Shown in pieces: positions 1-11,500 of a stretch of DNA of 64,000 bases. The stretch spans positions 248,001 through 312,000 of the forward strand of contig NW_002476438.1 of the NCBI RefSeq assembly GCF_000189635.1. The letters are read 5' to 3'. The translations under genes and the position numbers were made by a program. The stretch comes from Tetrahymena thermophila SB210. Its lineage: Eukaryota > Ciliophora > Oligohymenophorea > Hymenostomatida > Tetrahymenidae. Each line of letters starts with the position of its first letter. The first letter of the stretch is position 1. Under the pieces are notes generated by a model, which was not told the origin of the DNA, searched no databases, and saw only the letters and a list, made by a program, of their open reading frames with translations.

Positions 1-61
1 AGTGCAAAACTTTTTGATATACATCTATAACATTTCCTAACATATTTATTTTATTATTTAG

Positions 62-371
62 GCAAGCAAAAGATATAGTGAATATTTAAAACTAAATTAA
101 ATAAATGAAAGACAATGAACTAAATTTCTATAAAAATTTAAGATTAGATAATAAATCTAAAGAGAAAATATTTGGCATTAAGCCTGATAGTCTTAATTCG
201 AAAATAAATTAAAACGTAGAAGATGAATAAAGTAATATACCAAATAATGGTAACAACAGTAGAACAGATGTAAATGGAAAAGTTATAGTTTAAGATCCTT
301 TATAGGGCAATTTAATCATGACAATATAAGAATACAATAATATCTATTTAAAAGATCCTATGAATTTTTGA
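62..371 (+). CDS. 3' terminal exon of a gene that begins left of the window
   Basis: An open frame of 102 codons follows a good 3' splice site (TTATTATTTAG, ending at 61) and ends at TGA 369-371. One base is left over at the exon start, so the upstream exon should end in phase 2. TAA and TAG are read as Gln. The sequence is hydrophilic: first a Lys/Gln/Asn-rich stretch that could be a short helix or coiled coil, then an Asn/Asp/Gln-rich tail ending in DPMNF. No family is recognised. An internal ATG at 105 would give an 88-residue protein, but the frame stays open back to the splice site, so a last exon is the simpler reading. Confidence 0.55.
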
Positions 372-1075
372 TAAAAAAAATGTTTACTAACAAGTTTATA
401 TAAAATGATTTAGTGGTGTCTGCCTGACCATTCTAATTCAAAATTCGGTTTATAATCTTATATATCAAATAAGTTGTTCAAATTAAGTAATTAATTATTC
501 TATAAAAGAATACAAAATAATAGAAAAATGCAAATACTTTTATAATATTATAATTTTATAAATGATTACTTAATATAAATTAAAATTTATGTGAATTAAT
601 AAATACTTTAATGAATAAACCCATTCCATTTATATAAATCATTCTCTGTTTATTATTATTTTTTCTTAAATTTTTTAAATAGTCAGTCAATCAATAACTT
701 TTTATTGAAATATTTAATGAAAAATATTTTAATCTAAATTAATGAGATTAATTATAATATTTTTAAAAGTAATTTTTACAAGTCTTTTTTATGAAAATAC
801 TAATATGTTTTAAGTAGAATTTTAAGAGAAAATTAAGAGGATGATCTTATAGATATTAATTAGACCATTTCAAACAACAACACATGGTATAAGTTCAATA
901 ATTTTTTACCATAGCAGCTTAGATAAATTGAAAACGATAGATAGATAGATATTTAAAACTCAAAATTAAGGCTTTTTTTTATTTTTGTTTGAATTTTTGC
1001 CTTTATATTCTTTTTATACCATAAATAATATAATAGATAACATAAAAGAACTGAATAAAATTTAATAGAAAATAA

Positions 1076-1282
1076 ATGAATATTGAATAAATGAAGTTAA
1101 ATAAATATCATAAAATGCAACTTCTAAACCACAAATCAAGATTTAAAGTTGAAGTAAGTAAGTAAGTAACATGAATTAATTGTTTTTGTTTGTTTGTTTG
1201 TTTGTTTGTTTGTTTTAGAGGTTAACTTAATGTGAGCTAACTTGAAGAAAATGCTGAAGTGTCTTAAAAATTAAAATCTTGA
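1076..1282 (+). CDS. possible small two-exon gene, unknown
   Basis: ATG at 1076 opens a frame to a GTAAGT donor. Joining 1076-1157 to 1221-1282 in phase 1 gives 47 residues ending ...QLEENAEVSQKLKS and TGA 1280-1282. The intron consists of GTAA repeats followed by a TTTG repeat and ends TTTTAGAG. The donor lies in a GTAA repeat, so three donor positions are possible and only some keep the frame. The amino-acid make-up is protein-like, but the length is within what chance gives in this AT-rich DNA. No family is recognised. Confidence 0.25.
1181..1216 (+). repeat. (TTTG)n microsatellite
   Basis: A run of about eight TTTG units, ending in TTTTAG. It could serve as the polypyrimidine-rich 3' end of the intron proposed for the small gene here. 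Confidence 0.85.
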
Positions 1283-1708
1283 GGGTAGAGTGAGAAAATT
1301 TAGAATGAAAGGAAAGGTTTTTTGATATTATATTATTCAAGGTTCTAATTAAAAATGAATGAAGACTATGAGACTTAAAAGAGAAAAGAAAGCTAAAAAG
1401 AAGAAAAAGAGAGAAACTATGAATTGAGGAATGAATGAATATATTAGTTTAATTAATTTGATTCAATCTTTATCTAGGAAGTAGCCACTTTAGTTAGCTA
1501 TTTAGTTAATCAGTTAGTTAGTTAGATAGATAGATATTAAGCTTCCAAATAAGAGTCATCTCTTTATTATCTAATATTAAACTTCCTAGCTACTTTTATC
1601 ACTTTGTTTCGTAATTCTTAATAATTTTGTAATGCTTTTATTTTAGAATTGAACTAACCAACAAATTATCATTTCTTTATTGCTTGCTCTTCTTATATTT
1701 TAAAAATA

Positions 1709-1808
1709 NNNNNNNNNNNNNNNNNNNNNNNNNNNNNNNNNNNNNNNNNNNNNNNNNNNNNNNNNNNNNNNNNNNNNNNNNNNNNNNNNNNNNNNNNNNN
1801 NNNNNNNN
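1709..1808. other. assembly gap, exactly 100 N
   Basis: One hundred consecutive N, the usual placeholder for a gap of unknown length. Features should not be joined across it. Confidence 0.99.
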
Positions 1809-2388
1809 ATTTTTGAATAAATTTTAAGAAGGCTAGAAAGCAATCAAGTAAGTTTATTACATTGTTTGTCATTCATACAACTAAATATATTTTTTCTTTC
1901 TGATTAGTTTTTAATTTCTACCTATTTATTTATATTAAGTAAGTATCTCTCTAAAATTCTTTTTATTTCTCAATGAATCTTTCTTTAAGCTCTCTTCGTA
2001 TCAGATTGATTGAAGAACCCACCTGTTATTTAAATAGTAGGATTTATAATACATTCCTTAAATTAGGTAAAAATTAATTAATGGTGAGTAAAATATGGTT
2101 AGACATTTGTTAAAAAATGAATTAATTAATTAATTATCTCTATTTGTTTTTGATATTCTTTAAATTTCTTTCAAGGAAATTTATCAAATAAATAAATTGT
2201 TTTTTTAGTAAATAAATAGGATAAATTAATCAATTAATAAATTAATGAATAAATAGATAAATTAATGAATGAATGAATTAATGAAGAAGATGATTTTGCT
2301 TGAGTGCAAGTTGTTTATTTGTATGTATGTATGTCTGTGTGTATGTATTGTTTGTTTTGTGTTAATTTCTAATGGTATTTGAACTTGT

Positions 2389-2589
2389 ATGAAGGAAGGA
2401 ATATAGTTTAGAATAATTACAACAAACGTGACTCTATCTTGTAGTTTTTAGTTGCTTATAATCATTGCCAAACAGCTTTTCTCTTCCAAAATCAGTGAAT
2501 CTCTTGATGATAGAATACCTGATAGACAGATAAGTAGAACGAACATTTAGAGAGAGATGTTATTTTAAGAGACTCAATTTTTCAGCTGA
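2389..2589 (+). CDS. possible small protein, 66 aa
   Basis: ATG 2389 is preceded in frame by TGA and the frame ends at TGA 2587-2589. The product has a hydrophobic stretch near residues 16-30 (SCSFQLLIIIA) followed by a charged tail with LDDRIPDRQ. Local base composition is less AT-rich than the flanks, and the mixture of Asp, Glu and Arg codons is coding-like. It lies tail to tail with the J-domain gene. No family is recognised. Short ORFs are easily produced by chance here, so this is only a candidate. Confidence 0.33.
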
Positions 2590-2769
2590 TAGATTATTAA
2601 TTAATTAATACAGGGAAATGTTAAGGGTTTTTAAATTATAGGTTAAATTTGTATATATATTATAAAGAAGGAATTGATTATTTTTATATAACTACTCTAT
2701 TTTATTTATTTTATTTTTATTCTATTCCTCCTTGTTTTTGTGATATAATTTAAATAATTATTTTTATTT

Positions 2770-4062
2770 TCATTATTTGTTGGATTATTTTTTTTCACTT
2801 TTTTGATCACTCTCTTCATCTTCAGAGGACTCAAGCAGATGCTCAAACATTTGATAGAGCTTTTCTGTTACTTTCTCTGCTAATGGATGAGAGTTGTTGT
2901 CTGGGTGCATCAGAGCTAATTTCTTTTTGAACTCAATAGCTTATTCTTCTAGTTTAAAACGTTAAAGATATCTAGAATAAATCGGTAAGGGAACAAGGAT
3001 GATGAAATAAATATCTTTTAGAAGATCAAAAGCTATTTCTTGTTAGGGATTGGTGACTTAGTATCCATCAGCAATTACTTCTGCTTACTCAAAAATTTAC
3101 TCTATTCTTTCTTAATCGTTTACGGATCCTCTGTGATGATGATTGATCATAAGATTCAATACTTCAGGACATTTGGGACACCACACTTTTTACTTAATGC
3201 AGTTAGCTTCAGATGTAGTCCACCTATGATAAAATTTGCAGCGGAAATTTAACTTTGGCTAAAAGAATTGGCTTTCAAGTTCTCCCTATTGAGATAAAGC
3301 ATATTAAGCGAATTCTTGATGAAGAATATTGCATTAAGGACACCACTTTTTGATGATATTTTCGCTATCTGCATCAAAAACGTGATTTTTAAAGCATATC
3401 ACTGTAAAAATATAGCCTCTGGATCTACTGATTATCTTTCCATTTCTCTGTTAAACAAGTTTAATGATATCTTTTTCTTACTATGATTCTTGTTAGCGAT
3501 TTTTATTGGCTTAGATGTAAAAATCATCATCATCCTTAAAGGAATAAAGTCCATCGAAACTATTTTCTTTATTATCGTTTGTTGAGTCTTGATCATAACT
3601 TTGATTACGCAGGCGTCTCACTTTAACATTTTCTTTGATATTTTCATTATCAGAATCCTCAAGATCACTTTATTCATCATCGCCTTATTCTTCTTCTTCT
3701 AGCTTGACATTATTTTCAATGTTTTCATCAAAATCGTCTTCTTCTTTCTTTAAGACTTCTTAGATATCTTAAGCCTCCTGCTAAGAAATGGTCTTTAACT
3801 GTCTTTTCTTGGTAGAGAGCTTTTGATCTTCTTCTTCTAAGAATTTCATCAAGCTATCTTTCTTGATTGCATTGATTTAATTAACTACTTCAATCTTTTT
3901 CTCAAAATCATCAAGATCTTCGCTAGATTTTTTAAGCTTCTTGACTAAAGTTGGCTCCGAGCCAGTAGTTTGTTTAATAGTCTTTCTAGTTTGCAGCTAC
4001 TCCTCTTCTTCTGATTCACTTTCTGAACTGAACACCTTTCTTTTTTTGATTAAGTTTGACAT
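2770..4062 (-). CDS. acidic protein with two zinc motifs and a C-terminal J-like domain
   Basis: This is an intronless 430-residue frame (ATG 4062, TGA 2772) with many TAA/TAG Gln codons. Residues 1-200 are acidic and Lys/Ser-rich with KKRK-like patches, suggesting a nuclear protein. In the middle are two similar motifs of the form C-x2-3-H-x(12-13)-W-C-P-x-C: CFKNHVF...WCPQC and CKFYHRW...WCPKC. They are likely paired zinc-binding knuckles. Near the C-terminus a helix with EEQAIEFKKKLALM is followed by HPDNN and a second helix (KLYQMFEHLL). That matches helices II and III of a J domain with its HPD loop, which would stimulate an Hsp70. J domains usually sit at the N-terminus. The HPD motif is clear; the overall family is not recognised. 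An acidic tail follows. Confidence 0.75.
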
Positions 4063-6628
4063 TTTTATTTATCCAGAAATTGTTAGACTAATTGATTGAT
4101 TGATTAATTAAAATAGGAAACTAAGAAGACAGATAAATAGATATAGATGAGGAAATAAGAAATTTTGAGGAATATTTCAATTATTAATTATTGATTGAGT
4201 GCTTGACTATAAATAATCTTTTTGAAAGCATATCTATTTACCAATTTATCTATCAATATGTATGTATATATATATGTTCATTTAAGCAATGAATGCAAAG
4301 ATTCAATAGGACGTTTTCTTTTAAAATAAAATCGAATCACAAAAAAAAAAAAACACAAATGAAAGAACAATTGAATGAGTTATATCTATCTATTCATTTA
4401 AAATTTTTCAACTAATCAATTTAGCACTCATTTATAAAGTGTTTATATCGATTGGATGAGTGAGATTCCTACTTTATATTTTAATTATTTTTTTTTTCCT
4501 CCTTTTTATCTCAAATACAAAAATTTAAAAATTCTCCTTCTTTTAAAAAAATATATCTTTATTTTTTATACATCTCTATATCTTGTTTGCCTACTTGCTT
4601 GCTTGATAGCACCATGAATTGATTTGAATAAGAGTAACATTTAAATTATTTTTTTAAATAAATTGATATATTTTTTGATATGTTCATTCATCTTTATTAC
4701 TTTTCATTACAGTTTTTATTACTTGAATATTTATATTCTAAATTTTACAAACCTCTTCATTTTGTATTAAATTTTTTAGGATGTAGCCTAAAATATTTAT
4801 AAATTGAATCTAATTTTACTTACAATAATTTCAAATTATTTAAAATTTAATTTTTAAAAATAATTTAAAAATTAATTGTGTTTTTATTTGAATAAAATTT
4901 TCAATAATTATTCTAAGTATAAATCTATTTTTAAATTAATTTTTTTTCATTAATTTTTTTACAATTCTATTTTAGATTTATCAATTATTCAAAAATTCAA
5001 AAAACAAACTTCTTAAGTTATTTAACAATAGAATGAATCTTTTTTTATAATTTTTAATTATTTTTATAAATAATAATAATTATTTTATTAATGTTATTAT
5101 TTTAATAATATTTTTTACTTTATTCAAATTAAATAAAATTAATTTTTATAATTTTAATTTAAATAATATATTTTTTATAAAGATAATTATTTACTTTTGT
5201 CTTTTATTAATAGTAGAATCTTTTATATAAAAATCTAAATTTATATTCATAAAATATGTATGCCTCTCTACTAAATCTTATCTATAGATTAGATTCTTTT
5301 AATTTTCAAATATTTATAGAATATAGCTTACAATTTAAATAAAAAAACTATAATTTAAAATGAAATAAAAATATTATTTAATATTAAAATAAGTATTTTT
5401 TATTTTATCTATTTTATACATACAGATAGAAAGAAAGATATACTTTATTATTAATAATATTTAGATTAAATTAAATTCTTTTTTGAATAAATACTAGTGT
5501 TAAATAAATTAAATAGCTTTACCAATTTAATTTATTTTTTGAAATATTTGGTTTTATAAATTATCTTATTGCTAAAGAAATTTTAAATTTAAATGTTTAA
5601 ATTACTAAAATTAAGTATCAAAATAAATAAAAACTTGTTGAGTTTTCATTGCATTTTAATTACTTTCTTAAATATTTTTTTAGATTATTTTCAAAAAAAG
5701 ACAGTTTGAGTATAAATTTGCAAAATATTTAATTAAAAACAAATACTTTTTAAGAAAAGCAAAAAATTTATCAGTTAATACTATAAATTTGATAGGATTT
5801 TTGCAAAAAAGATTTTTTTGATAGATGCTAAAATTATGTTTTAAATCAAACTATTTGTTGCAGATAAAAATCTAAATTGTGAGAAATAAATCCTTAATAT
5901 GATTACGATTTAATGCAAAACCAAATATATAAACAAAAACTTTTAGGTAGAAAAATTGTAAAAAATGTAGGTAGGTAGATAAAAGTAGAAAGGAATTGAT
6001 AGAAAATAAAATTCTATCTAATAGATTACGATAAAATGCAATTTATATTTTCTTTAATTTTAAATAGAATAGAAAAATAAATTTGATTTGCAAAGTTGCT
6101 TAGAAAATAATTCTGCTATTTCTATTTAATTAGGAAGTATGCATGAGTGAATATATGACTGTTCATAACTAATTTGTTTTGATTTAAAACAAAATAAAAA
6201 AGATTTATCTATCTTAAATTCAAATTTAATATTATTATTAAATGATCGATTATTTATTCATTAGTATAAAAAATAAGTAAAAACAATCAAATAAATTTCA
6301 AAAACAAACTTGATAAAGTTTTTATTGATTATGGAAAAGTATTTATTTGTTTATTTGTTTATTTATTTTTATGATTTGTCACTTGATAGAAATTTAATTG
6401 AATTAATTATCTTAAAGCAATAAATTAAATAAATTGATTAATCGCTACTTATTCAAGAATCAGCGAAATTAATTTGTAATGATAATAATAATAAATAAAT
6501 AAATTATTTGTTATTTATAAAATCTCTACAAAAAAGATAGATAGATAGTTAGTTAGTTTTCATAATATTTTAGTAGATCAATATAAGAAAATCAAAATTA
6601 AATATACTTACTTACTTACTTAGCAGAA
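4063..6628. other. intergenic, AT-rich
   Basis: About 2.5 kb of A/T-rich sequence with homopolymers and short TTTA and ATAG repeats. A 29-codon ATG frame at about 4291 looks slightly protein-like but is too short to support. No gene, RNA or mobile element was recognised. Confidence 0.5.
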
Positions 6629-7363
6629 ATGGATGGATCTTCATCATCTTTAATTAGAAAACCCTTCATTATTAGGGGTAAAAAGGAGGAATTTCTGATT
6701 CCTGAAAACGACTCTCATTTTGATTAGAGTGTTGAGTCTAAGGTTAGTTTTACATAGGCATGCAACTGGTTCATTTCAGTAATTATTTTTATCATAATCG
6801 ATCACAAATTATAAGCAATTTTTTGAAGTTAGCTACTCACTAAATGCTGCATTTCATACAGAATTAGTTGTTAAAAATTTTGCAATTTAAAAGAAAATAA
6901 AATGCATTTAAAAAATAACAATTTTTTTATTAAAAAGTTTATTTTAACTTATGAGTCTGTAAAATAATTCTATTATGTTTTCTACTATGAAGGAAAATGC
7001 TCTGACTATTCAAGAATTATGATTTATTATATGCTGGCTAATGGCTTTTGGGTTCTCATAAGTATTATTGGCGCAAATTTAATTCGCTCTAAGCAATCAA
7101 AAAAAATATTTATCTTTTTCATCCTTCTTATAATCACGTTTATTTCTAGAATCGTTATATATATTTTAATGTATGATACTATGAACCATTACATATCAGA
7201 TGCTACCTTGCAGGACTGTTACTGCAGATCTATTTACGTTGAGGATTTGTATATGATTCAAGCCATAGTTGAGGGACTCATCCTTCTTATTCTGATAGTC
7301 TTTGTTAAGATAATCCACAAATATATATTAAGTATATTTCAAATTTTTATTCTATCTGTCTGA
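6629..7363 (+). CDS. small three-exon membrane protein, unknown family
   Basis: The proposed exons are 6629-6742, 6780-6869 and 6938-7363, giving 209 residues. Phases agree (0/0) and both introns follow GTTA...AG. Unspliced, the frame meets TGA at 6824, so splicing is required. The N-terminus (MDGSSSSLIRK) is polar. The third exon carries three clear hydrophobic segments (around MLANGFWVLISIIG, KIFIFFILLIITF and VEGLILLILIVF), with Cys-rich loops (LQDCYCRS, EGKCSDY) between them. Intron 1 is only 37 nt. It may therefore be a three- or four-span membrane protein. No conserved family is recognised. A model with one intron of 54 nt at 6779-6832 also keeps the frame, but gives a less convincing second exon. 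Confidence 0.6.
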
Positions 7364-7521
7364 TCTTTCAATTTAATCTGTACCAAAAATCTGACTAAAA
7401 ATACTTGATAAGAATAATATTTTTTATTTTTAAGTCAGAAGTTTGTTTACTTTACAAAAATCTCAATAAATTTTTAATATAAAAATAATTTAATTAACTC
7501 CTCTCTTTAATAAATAAGGCT

Positions 7522-7950
7522 ATGAGTAGAAAGATAGAGAATAGTTCTTTGGACCAGGAGCATCTGGTAGTAGTCTTAAACCAAGATTCATAGGAAATTC
7601 AAGCAGAATAAATAATTGAATAAATATTTAAGAAAGACTTATAAGTATTAGTATTATTCAAGAAAGAAAGAGAGAGAGAATCAAAAGGGATTGAATTAAA
7701 TAAGATGATGCTTAAATCTCTTATTGATTTATTATTTAAATCATTCTTTTGTATATTTATAAAATTATTATTATTGAAATTATGTATTATTATTATATAT
7801 CTGTATAAATCAATCTCGTTTAATTTATTATATTCAACATTAGCTCTCTCTCAATTATTATTTAAATTTATGCAAAAAACAACAATAAAATTTTTTAATT
7901 ATAAAATAAACTAAACAATATTAGGTCCCTAAGCAAAAAAAAAGAAGTGA
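7522..7950 (+). CDS. possible protein of 142 aa, unknown
   Basis: ATG 7522 to TGA 7948-7950 is open under the ciliate code. The first 60 residues are charged and coding-like (SSLDQEHLVVVLNQDS, then Glu/Gln- and Lys-rich). The middle is a run of Leu, Ile and Phe that could be one or two membrane helices, and the end is Lys-rich. The lower part may be AT-rich noncoding sequence read through by chance, or contain an unseen intron. It follows the three-exon membrane gene by 158 bp on the same strand. No family is recognised. Confidence 0.38.
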
Positions 7951-8534
7951 TTAGATAATTCTTTATATTTGTTGATCTTATTTATTTTTGATGACATATT
8001 TATTATTTTTGTCAAAATTCACCAAAATTTATCATAAATAAATAAATAAAGAATTAAAAAAAAATGGCTTAGAACTAACAATAACAATTTCAAAAACATT
8101 TTTATTTAATTTTAAACTCATTAATATTAACTTACAAGAATATGATAACCAAAAACTTTTTAACTAAGAATATTTTTAAAATATTTAAAATATTATTAAA
8201 AATATTATGTAATGATTGGATTTTTAGTCAGACCAAACGAATATTCTAGCTTTCTTTAAATATTACAAAGTAATAAATAAATAAAATCATTTATTAGTTT
8301 ATTTGGATAAATAAAACTTATTATTATTAAATTTGATCTATTCCTTCTTCTTAATAAATCAAATATTGTTTATATTTTTAAAAATTTCTACTTTAAAATC
8401 AATTATTTATTAATAAATATAAAACAATAATAAAATCTATCTATCTATCAACCTATATTTTAGGTTAAAAAAATATTTTCAAAATATTATTAAATAAAAC
8501 ATATAATATTTAATTATAACATTTAATATTTATT
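7951..8534. other. intergenic, AT-rich
   Basis: A/T-rich sequence with (ATAA)n and ATCT runs. Nothing recognisable was seen before the duplicated repeat region begins. Confidence 0.5.
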
Positions 8535-11500
8535 TATTCATCATTTTTTTGCCACTTGTTTATTATCTCAGAAATATTTTTCAAAGACAACTAATCTTTT
8601 TGATTTAAGGCACTTGCTTATAGCTTTGAATTTTTATGATTCATCCATTTAGTTAAAACTTTTATAATAAATTTATGTAAATTTTAAATAAATATTAAAT
8701 AAAATAAACTTTTAAATTAAAATTATTTCTTTTATTAATAAATAATAATATTATTCTAAAAAAAAAGATAAAAAAATTAATAAAATAAAATCAAACAAAT
8801 AAATCAAGGAGCATTATTGTTTAAAATTAGTTTTTATAATTATAAATATCACTATTCAAAACAAATAAACTGTTTTTACCTAAGCTAAAGTGTCAACTTT
8901 GAGAGATTAATGCAATTTGTTAAAGCAAAACCTAATTCTGATGCACCTATTGCACCAATTTAATTTCTACTTTTTAAATATTGAAGAAAAAATATAATTA
9001 AATATTTAATTTAATGGAAAAAATGAAGAAAAAATATGAAATAATAAGATTAATTAATAATAAAAGCAAAAATTAAAATAAAATTATGAGTTGAATTAAC
9101 CAAATAAAGAAGGAAAAAAAGCAAGCACAATAAAAAGAAAATGAAAAAGCAAAAAGAGCTTTTGTTTTAAATTAATTTTTATATTTAAAAATATCACAAT
9201 CCTCAATAAATAAACTGTTTTTACCCAAGATTAAGTTTCAAATTTGAGAGATTAATGCAATTTGCTAAAGCAGAACCTAAGTCTGATGCACCTGTTGTAC
9301 CAATTTAATTTTTACTTTTTAAATATTGAAGAAAGATATATCACTAAATAGTTAATTAGAAGGAAAAAATGAAGAAAAAAATAAGAAATAATAAGATTAA
9401 TTAATTAAAAATAAAAGCAAAAGTTGAAAATAAAATGATGAGTTAAATTAACAAATAAAGAAGAAGAAAAAAGAAGTACAAAAAAAAAAATGAAAAAGTT
9501 TAAAAAAAGAGCTTTATTGTTTTAAATTAGTTTTTATATAATTAAAAATAACACTATTCAAAACAAATAAACTGTTTTTACTCAAGGTTAAGTGTCAAAT
9601 TTGAAAGATTAATGCAATTTGCCAAAGCAGAACCTAAGTCTAATGCACCGATTGCACCAATTTTATTTTTACTTTTTAAATATTGAAGAAAAAATATATA
9701 ATTTAATAGTGAATTAGAAGGAAAAAATGAAAAAAATAAGAAATAATAAGATTAATTAATAATAAAGCAAATGTTTAAAATAAAATGATGAGTTAAATTA
9801 ACAAATAAAGAAGAAGAAAAAAGATGTAAAATAAAAAGAAAATGAAAAAGAAAAAAGAGATTTTTGTTTTAAATTAGTTTTTATATTTAAAAATATCACA
9901 ATCCTAAATAAATAAACTATTTTTACAAAAGGTGGAGTGCCAAATTTGAGAGATTAATGCAATTTGCTAAAGCAGAACCAAGGTATGATGCACCTAAATA
10001 TCCAATTTCATTGATACTTTTTAAATATTGTAGATAAAATATATTATTAAATAGTTAATTCGAAGAAAAATATCAAATAATAAGATTAATTAATATTGAA
10101 AGCAAAAGTTGAAAATAATAGGATGAGTTGAATTAACAAAGAAAGAAGAAAAAAAAGCAAGCACGATAAAAAGAAAAAGAAATAAGTGCTTTATTGTTTT
10201 AAATTAGTTTTTTTATTTAAAAATATCACGATCCTAAATAAATAAACTGTTTTGCTCAAGGTTAAGTGTCAAATTTGAGAGATTAATGCAATTTGATAAA
10301 CCAGAACTTAAGCCTTATGCACCCTTTGCACCAATTTCATTCTTACTTTTTAAATATTGAAGAAAAAATATATAATTAAATAGTTAATTAGAAGTTAAAA
10401 TGAAGAAAAAATATGAAATAATAAGATTAATTAATAATAAAAGCAAAAGTTTAAAATAAAACGATGAGTTTAATTTACAAAGAAAGAAGAAAAAAACAAG
10501 CATAATAAAAATAAAAAGAAAATGAAAAAAGAGGTTTATTGCTTTAAATTAGTTATTACAATTAAAAATATCATAATCTAAAACAAATAAACTGTTTTTA
10601 CTTAAGGTTAAGTGTCAAATTTGAGAGATTAATGTAATTTGCTAAAGCAGAACCTAAGCCTGACGCACCTATTGCACCAATTAAATTGCTACTTTTTAAA
10701 TATTGAAGAAAAATATATAATTAAATAGTTAATTTAAAGAGAAAAATGAAGAAAAAATATGAAATAATAAGAATAATTAATTAATAATAAAAGCAAAATT
10801 TTAAAATAAATTGAAGAGTTAAAATAACAAAGAAAAAAGAAGAAAAAACAAGCACAATAAAAAGAAAATGAAAAAGAGTTTTATTACTTAAATTAGTTTT
10901 TTTATTTAAAAATATCACAATCCTACATAAATAAACTGTTTTTACTCAAGGTCAAGTGTCAAATTTGAGAGATTAATGCAATTTGCTAAACCAGAACCTA
11001 AGTTTGATGCACCAATTGGCCCAATTTAATTGTTACTTTTTAAATATTGAAGAAAAAATAATTAATTAAATAGTTAATTAGAAGGAAAAAATATGAAATA
11101 ATAAGATTAATTAATTAAAAATAAAAGCAAAAGTTGAAAATAAAATTATGAGTTAAATTAACAAATAAAGAAGAAAGGGAAAAAGAGCTTTTTTGTTTTA
11201 AATTAGTTTTTAGATTTAAAAATATCACAATCCTAAATAAATAAACTGTTTTTACTAAAGACTAAGTGTCAAATTTGAGAGATTAATGCAGTTTGCTAAA
11301 GCAAAACCTAAACTTGATGCACCAATTGGCCCAATTTTATTGTTACTTTTTAAATATTGAAGAAAAAATAATTAATTAAATAGTTAATTAGATGTAATAA
11401 TAAGATTAATTAATTAATAATAAAAGCAAAAATTGAAAATAAAATGATGAGTTAAATTAACAATGAAAGAAAAAAAATGCAAGCACAATAAAAAGAAAAA

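Larger units (their letters stand above)
372..2769. other. Intergenic, mostly AT-rich, interrupted by a gap
   Basis: Mostly low-complexity A/T sequence with short tetranucleotide runs (TTTG, GATA, TTAG, AATG). It holds the assembly gap and two doubtful small genes listed separately. Just right of the gap (about 1816-1850) is an exon-like end reading FEQILRRLESNQ before a GTAAGT donor. This may be a remnant of a gene whose body lies in the gap. Nothing else is supported. Confidence 0.5.
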
